From Gammaproteobacteria bacterium (GTDB taxonomy: Bacteria; Pseudomonadota; Gammaproteobacteria; DAOWEP01): DNA of 6,152 nt. How positions within the stretch are numbered: the first letter of the stretch is position 1; each line of letters begins with the position of its first letter. Below, piece by piece: positions 1 to 5,654 of the stretch. The stretch covers positions 1 to 6,152 of the forward strand of contig DAOWEP010000163.1 of NCBI GenBank assembly GCA_030638455.1. Direction: 5' to 3'. The notes under the pieces were generated by a model. It ran no database searches. It was given only the letters and a program-made list of their open reading frames with translations, and was not told where the DNA came from. The position numbers and the translations under genes are program-made.

Positions 1-939
1 AGCACCGGTTTACTGGCACTCCTCTATTCCGGGGTATATTTCTTCTCCACAGCAGATACACCTAAAGGCTCTACTTACTTCAAGCCAAAACGTAATGGCG
101 CCCTGGAGGTCACCAGTGCAGGGGATTTTATCCTCTACGTAATAATGAACATACCATTGTTTGCGGCATTGGCCGTGCTTACCTGGAAATTGGGCCCTGC
201 CAACTTAAACATGCTAGGTAGCAATGTTACCTATATGATCTACGCGGTGCTAGGCAGTCTCTACGTCTTCCAGACCATTCGTATCTATCAGATTAACAAA
301 CATGTATTCAAGGAAACGATACCAGAGATTGAACGTTACAGCTTCAAGCAAGTAGCCATCCTAAATCTGGCTTATATGATAACTTTTGGTTCTGAACTTG
401 CGATAGTCTCTATGCTGCCCTTATTCTTTATGGATACCTTTGAACTCTCCGCGGTACAAGCAGGCTTGATTGCTTCTATTTTCGCGGGCCTAAACCTTAT
501 CATGCGTCCTGCTGGTGGATGGATCAGTGACAAATATGGTCGCAAGCTCTCTCTCACCATTATTATGGTGGGTCTGGCCCTGGGTTATTTCCTTATGAGT
601 TTCATTGGTAGTAATTGGGCCATCATTTCAGCTGTCATGGTTACCATCTTCTGTTCATTATTTGTTAATGCAGGGAACGGGGCGGTATTCGCTGTTATAC
701 CATTGGTCAAACGCCGTCTTACCGGGCAAATTGCAGGTATGGCAGGTGCCTACGGCAATGTTGGTGGGGTAACTTTTCTTACGGTATTGTCTTTTGTTGA
801 ACCCCAGATTTTCTTCCTGGTGATTGCCGCTTTTGCAGTAGTAACGCTAGCTGCAATTGCATTCTTCCTGGAAGAACCCAAAGGCCATATGGCTGAAATC
901 TTACCAGATGGAACTGTGCAGATGATAGAAGTGACTTAA
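1..939 (+). CDS. nasA: NarK/NasA-type nitrate/nitrite MFS transporter, C-terminal part
   Basis: This is an inner-membrane major facilitator protein expected to move nitrate (and/or nitrite) into the cytoplasm for assimilation. The frame is open from base 1, so the 5' end lies outside the window; the first internal ATG at 145 is not the start. The 312 visible residues contain about eight hydrophobic membrane segments. They also show a FGSELAxVSMLPLFF segment, an MFS motif-A-like loop (GGWISDKYGRK) and the NarK-family signature NAGNGAVFAVIPLV...GAYGNVGGV near the C-terminus. A charged tail (EEPKGHMAEI) ends the protein. The downstream phosphatase-kinase gene matches the nasA-kinase arrangement known from Pseudomonas nitrate assimilation, which favours an assimilatory role over a respiratory one. 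The TAA stop (937-939) forms part of the TTAA target duplicated by the adjacent element. The family call is strong; the symbol rests on context. Confidence 0.9.
   Translation, partial: STGLLALLYSGVYFFSTADTPKGSTYFKPKRNGALEVTSAGDFILYVIMNIPLFAALAVLTWKLGPANLNMLGSNVTYMIYAVLGSLYVFQTIRIYQINKHVFKETIPEIERYSFKQVAILNLAYMITFGSELAIVSMLPLFFMDTFELSAVQAGLIASIFAGLNLIMRPAGGWISDKYGRKLSLTIIMVGLALGYFLMSFIGSNWAIISAVMVTIFCSLFVNAGNGAVFAVIPLVKRRLTGQIAGMAGAYGNVGGVTFLTVLSFVEPQIFFLVIAAFAVVTLAAIAFFLEEPKGHMAEILPDGTVQMIEVT
936..939. repeat. Left target-site duplication TTAA
   Basis: TTAA lies immediately outside the left terminal repeat and is repeated at 1100-1103. It includes the transporter stop codon TAA (937-939), so the insertion left the reading frame and its stop unchanged. 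Confidence 0.7.
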
Positions 940-1099
940 GGAACCTCTGATTAATTCATGGATCGCTTGCTGATGGCTAAAATCATCCACTTCTGCGTTA
1001 CAAATTTTGACAATAGTCCGGCTATTGCCTGCAATTTGCACCTTGATCTGGAAGATTTTATTTCACCATCAATTCAACCCAGAATTAATCAGAGGCTCC
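940..1099. mobile_element. MITE-like non-autonomous element, IS5-like ends, TTAA target duplication
   Basis: This is a 160-bp element bounded by 18-bp terminal inverted repeats. The left end (940-957) is GGAACCTCTGATTAATTC and the right end (1082-1099) is its reverse complement with one mismatch. TTAA occurs on both sides (936-939 and 1100-1103), as expected for a 4-bp target duplication; TTAA fits the YTAR target reported for part of the IS5 family. No transposase is encoded, so movement would need one in trans. The centre (1001-1038) folds into a hairpin: CAAATT and CAATAG pair with CTATTG and AATTTG around a TCCGG loop. The element sits between the transporter and kinase genes, where it could alter read-through. 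Family assignment is an inference from the ends and target. Confidence 0.8.
1001..1038. repeat. Central hairpin inside the MITE-like element
   Basis: Two nested 6-bp perfect stems (CAAATT/AATTTG and CAATAG/CTATTG) are separated by a small asymmetric internal loop and capped by TCCGG. In RNA read through from the transporter gene it would form an imperfect stem-loop. No T-run follows, so it is not a standard terminator. Confidence 0.55.
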
Positions 1100-1103
1100 T
1101 TAA
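1100..1103. repeat. Right target-site duplication TTAA
   Basis: TTAA lies immediately outside the right terminal repeat and matches 936-939. Removing 940-1103 restores a simple 77-bp gap between the transporter stop and the kinase start codon. Confidence 0.7.
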
Positions 1104-1110
1104 AACCGGG

Positions 1111-1119
1111 TGCTATACT
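1111..1119 (+). promoter_or_regulatory. Candidate extended -10 promoter for the kinase gene
   Basis: TGCTATACT fits the extended -10 pattern TGnTATAAT with one mismatch. There is no convincing -35 at 16-18 bp upstream; that interval falls on the right end of the mobile element. A start near 1126 would give a leader of about 55 bases before the ATG at 1181. This is pattern matching only. Confidence 0.3.
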
Positions 1120-1180
1120 ACTACATCTTTAGGTAGCTATATCGCCAAATGTTCTTATTAATTATACATTTGATAAACGC

Positions 1181-2887
1181 ATGACAAAGCTAGCCGTCAC
1201 AATCGGGCAATCCAGTATTGCGGGAATAAAGTCCCGAAATGAAGATGCCTGTGGCGTCTACGTACCCGAAGAGCCTGTATTAACATCCAAAGGGATCGCG
1301 ATGGCGATCGCTGATGGTATGAGTGGTAGCGAGGCCGGAATGGAAGCCAGCAATGCCTGCGTAGAAGGATTCCTGAACGACTACTACAGTACACCGGAAA
1401 GCTGGACCACCAAGACCTCTGCCCAGAAAATCCTGTCCGCCCTTAATCACTGGCTACATGGACAAGGCCATAAGGAGTATGGCAGCCACAAAGGAATGGT
1501 AACCACCCTCAGCACAGTGGTACTAAAGTCCAACACAGCACATCTGTTCCATGTCGGTGACAGCCGAGTCTACCGTTTGCGCGGAAACGAACTGGAGCAA
1601 CTCACACAGGACCACCGCATTCAGGTAAGTGAAGACAAAACCTACCTGTCTCGCGCAATGGGTATCGGCCTACATCTGGATATTGATTATAAAACTGCAA
1701 GCCTTGAGAAAGGTGACACTTTCATCCTGCTTACTGACGGTGTACACGAATTTCTTGCTGATAACGAAATCAGAGAAATGCTGAGACAAAGTAACCTTGA
1801 TCTGGATCAGGCCTGCACCTCTATCGTAGAACAGGCACTGGAAAACAAATCCAATGACAACCTTACCTGTCAAATTGTAAGAATAGACAGCTTGCCGGGT
1901 GCAAATGAGCAGGAATTTTATAAGAAGCTCATAGAGCTACCCTTCCCTCCACCGCTGGAACCCGGCATGGTGTTGGATGGTTACAAAATTCTGAGGCAAT
2001 TATTCTCGAGCAAACGTACCGAGGTCTATCTGGCACAGGACACAGACACCAATCTAAAAGTGGTGCTAAAGGCCCCTTCTATAAATTATTCTGACCACCC
2101 TGAATACATCAATCATTTTTTACATGAGGAATGGGCAGGACGCAGGATCAATAATTCGCATGTAATGAAGGTCCTGGAATGCAAAAGAAAGCGACATGCG
2201 CTGTATTACATTACCGAGTACATCGAAGGACATTCACTCCGTCAGTGGATGAATGACCACCCAAGCCCGCCCCTGAACAAGGTCCGCAACCTGATTGAGC
2301 AAATAGCTCGTGGCCTGCACGCCTTTCACCGGCTAGAAATGATTCACCAGGACCTGAAACCGGAAAATATATTGATCGATGAACATGGCACCCTGAAAAT
2401 CATTGATTTTGGTTCCACCAAGATCGCAGGCATTGAGGAAATCTCAACACCACTGGAAGATGATAACCTGTTGGGCACGGTTAACTACACGGCACCCGAA
2501 TACCATATTGGTGAACCTGCTACCAACCGATCTGATATTTTTTCTCTTGGAATTATTACATATGAACTGTTAACCGGGAAACTGCCCTATAACAAGGAAC
2601 TGACCGCCAGCAACCTTCGTCAGGTTAGATACCGCTCGGTTAAATATTTCAAACCCGAAATCCCGATATGGGTAGACATGGCTATTGAAAAGGCCGTAGA
2701 GATAAACCCCGAGAAGCGCTACGAAAAACTATCGGAATTTACCTACGCATTGTCACACCCGGACTCATCCGTAACAGGCAATGACTTTGTGCCGCTAATA
2801 AAACGCAACCCCGTAAAAACCTGGAAGGGCATTAGTTTTTTACTGCTAATGTTCAATATCGTTCTGCTTTATTTACTGACTCAATAA
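1181..2887 (+). CDS. Fused PP2C-type protein phosphatase / Ser-Thr protein kinase with C-terminal membrane anchor
   Basis: This is a bifunctional 568-residue signalling enzyme, predicted to be cytoplasmic and tethered to the inner membrane. Residues about 3-235 are a PP2C phosphatase, with metal-site motifs RNED (19-22), ADGM (44-47), GDSR (126-129), TDG (185-187) and DN (226-227). A proline-rich linker leads to a kinase domain (about 266-530) with Lys297, Glu316/317, HQDLKPEN (389-396), DFG (409-411) and APE (438-440). A hydrophobic helix lies at about 550-567. Oddities are a glycine loop without its glycines (LFSSKRTEVYLA) and HQD in place of HRD, i.e. a non-RD kinase. The same fusion lies next to nasA in Pseudomonas, so a role in nitrate assimilation is likely but its substrate is unknown. 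The ATG at 1181 fits the family N-terminus (VTIGQSS); no strong Shine-Dalgarno is visible. Confidence 0.93.
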   Translation: MTKLAVTIGQSSIAGIKSRNEDACGVYVPEEPVLTSKGIAMAIADGMSGSEAGMEASNACVEGFLNDYYSTPESWTTKTSAQKILSALNHWLHGQGHKEYGSHKGMVTTLSTVVLKSNTAHLFHVGDSRVYRLRGNELEQLTQDHRIQVSEDKTYLSRAMGIGLHLDIDYKTASLEKGDTFILLTDGVHEFLADNEIREMLRQSNLDLDQACTSIVEQALENKSNDNLTCQIVRIDSLPGANEQEFYKKLIELPFPPPLEPGMVLDGYKILRQLFSSKRTEVYLAQDTDTNLKVVLKAPSINYSDHPEYINHFLHEEWAGRRINNSHVMKVLECKRKRHALYYITEYIEGHSLRQWMNDHPSPPLNKVRNLIEQIARGLHAFHRLEMIHQDLKPENILIDEHGTLKIIDFGSTKIAGIEEISTPLEDDNLLGTVNYTAPEYHIGEPATNRSDIFSLGIITYELLTGKLPYNKELTASNLRQVRYRSVKYFKPEIPIWVDMAIEKAVEINPEKRYEKLSEFTYALSHPDSSVTGNDFVPLIKRNPVKTWKGISFLLLMFNIVLLYLLTQ

Positions 2888-3320
2888 TAGAAACTGCCCC
2901 TACCCCTCATCCTATTTTCAATTATGATAAATTTGTGAATAGCAACTAAGCAGTCATTCATATTCATTATATAAAATTAGGGCAATCAGCCATTTTGGCT
3001 AGATAGATAATATTGATTGAATAGCTGCTCCCACCCTGTAGCAGCCGTCTAGACATTATTCTTAATAGGCAGCAACCGGCCAGAAGCGGACATTCATGTC
3101 CTTTTATTTTGCGGATGTTCTCGATTAATTGCGGTCACTCATTATTCAAAAAATCACTGAGTATTTTTCTGCACCATTAAATCAACATTTGTTGACCTTG
3201 ATCATGGTACAAAACCAATCACAGTTATAAAATGATTACGATGGCGCCCAATTGAGTGGTAGGGTGAAATAGCTGCATTTTGGACAACGGTTTTGAGGTG
3301 CTTTCGTATAAGAAACCATC
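2888..3320. other. 433-bp AT-rich intergenic region
   Basis: I see no gene here on either strand. It holds small inverted repeats without clear function: AGCC/GGCT around a 5-base loop (2988-3000), GCTGCT/AGCAGC with a 10-base loop (3024-3045), GGACAT/ATGTCC (3088-3101) followed by TTTTATTTT, and ACTCA/TGAGT before a short T-run (around 3137-3168). None is a convincing terminator for the kinase gene. The stretch around 3070-3095 (GCAACCGGCCAGAAGCGGACATTC) resembles a phrase I recall from intergenic DNA of many proteobacteria and may be the remnant of a dispersed repeat. The last 130 bp carry a candidate operator for the following gene. Confidence 0.6.
3192..3212. promoter_or_regulatory. Imperfect palindrome, candidate operator
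   Basis: TTGACC-T-TGATCA-T-GGTACAA is an imperfect 21-bp dyad centred on TGATCA: the arms TTG-ACC and GGT-(A)-CAA pair with one bulged base. It lies about 110 bp before the start of the HAP2-like gene. An AT-rich TATAAA (3226-3231) follows, but no -35/-10 pair has standard spacing. No regulator can be named. Confidence 0.25.
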
Positions 3321-4895
3321 ATGAAAATATTCTCTAAACACAATATCACCCTAATCCTGATTGGTTTAATATTATATCTTTCAGTTCCGTTGCTTTATGC
3401 CGCCAACTGGGAGGCGCAGATTCTGGACTGTATTCCTGGTGATCCGGGAATCACCTGCGAACAAAAGCTGCAGGTCGACGTGGAACTTGTCTACGAGCCT
3501 TCCAGTACCATTAACGACATTACTATCATTGAAGCCGACTACGGCGGTCAAATCTTTACATTTGAAGAGCCGGTTGAAATTCGTTTGAATGAACTGGAGC
3601 CAACGGTTACCCAGCCACTCATGTTTTTACACGGTGTGTACTATTATCCCGTAGAAGAAGTTATAAAAGTACCCAATGTGGTTGTAGGCGTTCAGAAATG
3701 CGAGGACTCCCCCGCGTCTGATTTTCCAAGTTGTGGCTGGGTGTCCGTTGGCGGCCAACGTATTCCGGATTCACAAGGCTTTTGTTGTAACAGAAGTCTC
3801 CAGGATTTGAATGATCCCTCCTGGTGGCGTGGAGAGGAATGGCTGGGAGAGCGGTCCACTCTGCTCAATAATTTTTCAACCGCTCACTGTTATCATCCCG
3901 GGGAGCCTTTTTTTGCAGGCTATGAAGTCGGTGAAGCACAGAAACAGTTCAGTATGGCGGTGCAAGTAATTGTGGGAAGCAGAAGCGAAAACTTTGACCT
4001 GCTGTTATCCTACCCTATATACAACGCTCACCAGCAGAACCCGGATCCGCAAATCAACTTGTTCGCCGAGATGGCTGAAGACCCACCGTTTCCAGTACCC
4101 GATCTGGAGAACTTTATTCTCTACACGCCATATTCCCCGGAAAGCCATCCTTTTGTGCAAGACCCCGAGACATACCTTCTGTTGATTCCGCGCGAGGAAG
4201 TCACCGCGTCGGGAGAGGATTGCGACAAGATCGGTATTGGTTTCAGTACATTTCGCTTGCAATCAGGCTCTTGTGAGACAAGCAATGCCGGCGATTGCAT
4301 GCATAACCAACTGTTTCATAAGCATGTACCGGATGAGGCTCTCCTCGCCCAAGATCCCGACGCGGATACGACTTACCTCGTAAGAGGCCTGCCGCAGTTC
4401 GGTGAAGCCCAGTTTGAAATCACTGACAATCTGTTCAGGTACTCGACCGACCAGATGTACCAACATACATTGCGCCTTGAAATTGATCTTGCCGCTTTAT
4501 TCGTAACCGATAGTGATGGCGATGGCGTTGCGGATACACTGGACAACTGCCCCGACATTGCCAACCCGTCACAGCAAGACAGTGACGATGATGGCAGTGG
4601 AGATGCCTGCGACAATGACGATGACAATGATGGCGTAGCCGACGGAACCGACCATTGCCCATTGTCCGATCTTTCCTCACAGGTTGCCTTCAACGGTTGT
4701 CAGACTTCTGTAGGAAATACACTGTCCGCGAACGGTTGCACCATCAATGACGGTATCGCAGCATGCCACAATGACGCATCGAACCACGGCCGCTTTGTGC
4801 GTTGTGTCAGCCACTTGCTTAATGCGCTTAAGTGGAATGGCATTATAACTAACAGCGAGAAAGGTGAGATTCAGAGTTGTATTGCCAGACAGTAA
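3321..4895 (+). CDS. Secreted HAP2/GCS1-like (fusexin-family) protein with thrombospondin type-3 repeats
   Basis: This 524-residue exported protein starts with a Sec signal peptide (KIFSKHN, then a hydrophobic core), likely cut near A27/A28. Residues 28-395 resemble the HAP2/GCS1 ectodomain, the class II fusogen of eukaryotic gametes. Matches are paired Cys37/Cys46, Cys127/Cys138 with CGW, DSQGFCC (150-156), TAHC (187-190), LLLIPRE (286-292) and CDKIGIGFSTF...C...CMHNQLF (301-332), then a RGLPQFGEAQFEI segment. An aromatic loop (DPSWWRGEEWLG, 165-176) lies where the fusion loop is expected. Residues 397-447 are calcium-binding TSP3-like repeats rich in DxDxDG. The tail (455-524) has five Cys and no membrane helix. 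Domain III, stem and anchor are absent, so classical fusion activity is doubtful. No good Shine-Dalgarno precedes the ATG. Homology is judged by eye against recalled plant HAP2. Confidence 0.85.
   Translation: MKIFSKHNITLILIGLILYLSVPLLYAANWEAQILDCIPGDPGITCEQKLQVDVELVYEPSSTINDITIIEADYGGQIFTFEEPVEIRLNELEPTVTQPLMFLHGVYYYPVEEVIKVPNVVVGVQKCEDSPASDFPSCGWVSVGGQRIPDSQGFCCNRSLQDLNDPSWWRGEEWLGERSTLLNNFSTAHCYHPGEPFFAGYEVGEAQKQFSMAVQVIVGSRSENFDLLLSYPIYNAHQQNPDPQINLFAEMAEDPPFPVPDLENFILYTPYSPESHPFVQDPETYLLLIPREEVTASGEDCDKIGIGFSTFRLQSGSCETSNAGDCMHNQLFHKHVPDEALLAQDPDADTTYLVRGLPQFGEAQFEITDNLFRYSTDQMYQHTLRLEIDLAALFVTDSDGDGVADTLDNCPDIANPSQQDSDDDGSGDACDNDDDNDGVADGTDHCPLSDLSSQVAFNGCQTSVGNTLSANGCTINDGIAACHNDASNHGRFVRCVSHLLNALKWNGIITNSEKGEIQSCIARQ
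4509..4661 (+). other. Thrombospondin type-3 / calcium-binding repeat segment of the HAP2-like protein
   Basis: Residues 397-447 consist of DSDGDGVAD, a TLDNCPDIANPSQQD linker, DSDDDGSGDAC and DNDDDNDGVADGTDHCP. This is the TSP3 pattern of Asp-rich calcium loops joined by NCP motifs, here about two repeats. TSP3 arrays are common spacers near the C-terminus of secreted bacterial proteins, so this part looks bacterial and supports a genuinely bacterial gene rather than eukaryotic contamination. Confidence 0.85.
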
Positions 4896-4903
4896 GGCCA
4901 TTG

Positions 4904-4928
4904 TCGAACGTTTAGCCGAAAAACTATG
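4904..4928 (+). repeat. Direct repeat, copy 1
   Basis: TCGAACGTTTAGCCGAAAAA followed by CTATG; a near-identical copy occurs at 4995-5018. The two differ at about three positions plus one A of length. The TTAGCCG within it (4912-4918) also pairs with CGGCTAA at 4941-4947. It starts only 9 bp after the stop of the HAP2-like gene. Confidence 0.55.
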
Positions 4929-4965
4929 TAGGTTTGGTTGCGGCTAATCCCAGTAATTCATAGAT

Positions 4966-5060
4966 TAATCTTCAGTGTCTACTTTGGGTCGTTATCGAAA
5001 GTTAAGCCGAAAACCATGAATGACCGCTCATGGCTAGCACAGGTAGTTCACTGAAGATTA
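4966..5060. repeat. 12-bp perfect inverted repeat enclosing 71 bp
   Basis: TAATCTTCAGTG (4966-4977) and CACTGAAGATTA (5049-5060) are exact reverse complements. They enclose copy 2 of the direct repeat and the CCATGA/TCATGG hairpin. The pair lies between two convergent genes. It could form a long stem in RNA from either side, or mark the ends of a small element; no flanking target duplication is visible. Confidence 0.6.
4995..5018 (+). repeat. Direct repeat, copy 2
   Basis: TCGAAAGTTAAGCCGAAAAC followed by CATG; the copy starts 91 bp after the start of copy 1. Its end overlaps a small hairpin, CCATGA (5014-5019) pairing with TCATGG (5028-5033) around 8 bases. Confidence 0.55.
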
Positions 5061-5065
5061 GTATG

Positions 5066-5093
5066 AAAAATACCTATACGAAGAAGATCGTAT
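5066..5093 (-). terminator. Weak candidate terminator after the 182-residue gene
   Basis: Read on the - strand, ATACG (5093-5089) and CGTAT (5080-5076) form a 5-bp stem with an 8-base loop directly after the stop codon, followed a few bases later by TTTTT (5070-5066). The stem is short and AT-rich, so activity is uncertain. Confidence 0.3.
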
Positions 5094-5642
5094 CTAATCT
5101 GCATGAATAACATTCGAACTAGTGACAATCACAGTATCAAAATGCTGGTCAAGCCATCTCCTGACCTTATGCTCTGCAAGCTTGCCCATGCCATCTGTAT
5201 TTGCACTTTTTTCTATGCTGGATACCATTAAGGTTATCTTTACCTGATCCGGCGTATAATGCTGGGCCAGCTCGTACAGGGCATTGGGGTGACTTGGACG
5301 CACCGTTGGCATTGTATAGGCCGTTGACTGCATACCTTCAATTTCCACGCGTGAAAAGGCGGGGCGTAAACGGCTGATTACTTCTGAACGTACCAGCTCT
5401 GAAACCACCCACGCGATCCCCTGGGCTGTTTCAACAAGGTCATCTTCAAGGGCATCCAACTCCTGAAAATAATCCAGCGCAGGATAATAACCAAGTTCAT
5501 GCTTTCTTACATATCCCTGGACCTGGCGTGCCAGCTCCTCGCCAACAAAAGAAGGGGATGCCGCCATTCTCTGCTCAAGAATATCTTCCGAGACCCTGAT
5601 GGTTACTGTTAGCGCTACCTTGATGAAATGGATTTTTAACAT
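5094..5642 (-). CDS. Hypothetical protein, 182 residues
   Basis: I do not recognise this protein. It is predicted soluble and cytoplasmic: there is no signal peptide or membrane helix, although the first 15 residues are mildly hydrophobic (MLKIHFIKVALTVTI). The middle looks helical and acidic (YFQELDALEDDLVETAQGIAWVVSELV), followed by a more mixed region (SRVEIEGMQSTAYTMPTVRPSHPNAL) and a C-terminal part ending WLDQHFDTVIVTSSNVIHAD. Only 12 bp separate it from the upstream gene, so the two are probably cotranscribed. The start ATG at 5642 lacks a clear Shine-Dalgarno; ATG at codon 26 is an alternative. It is convergent with the HAP2-like gene. The call as a gene rests on length, composition and tight spacing. 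Confidence 0.7.
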   Translation of the reverse strand: MLKIHFIKVALTVTIRVSEDILEQRMAASPSFVGEELARQVQGYVRKHELGYYPALDYFQELDALEDDLVETAQGIAWVVSELVRSEVISRLRPAFSRVEIEGMQSTAYTMPTVRPSHPNALYELAQHYTPDQVKITLMVSSIEKSANTDGMGKLAEHKVRRWLDQHFDTVIVTSSNVIHAD

Positions 5643-5654
5643 TAATCAGTAAGA

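Noticed and set aside
145..939. The transporter as a complete 264-residue protein starting at 145
   Set aside because: The frame is open from base 1 and the upstream codons encode a typical membrane segment and loop of the same family, so the start is outside the window.
958..1161. A 67-codon reading frame on the + strand after the transporter gene
   Set aside because: Most of it lies inside the MITE-like element and spans its right terminal repeat; its ATG begins right after the left repeat. There is no Shine-Dalgarno and no recognisable protein, so it is read as chance coding potential.
3192..3231. Standard sigma70 promoter from TTGACC and TATAAA
   Set aside because: The spacing is 28 bp, well outside 16-18 bp; TTGATC at 3198 gives 22 bp, also too long.
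3295..3300. GAGGTG as ribosome binding site of the HAP2-like gene
   Set aside because: It ends 20 bases before the ATG, too far for normal initiation, and no in-frame start codon lies at a suitable distance from it.
4373..4693. Overlapping 81-106 codon frames on the - strand under the TSP3 region
   Set aside because: They are antisense to the Asp-rich repeats of the HAP2-like gene; the Ser- and His-rich translations simply mirror GAT/GAC codons on the other strand.
4904..5060. Integron attC-like site, suggested by GTTAAGC and paired repeats
   Set aside because: GTTAAGC fits one core half-site, but no matching RYYYAAC partner pairs with it in the required arrangement, and no integron context is present.
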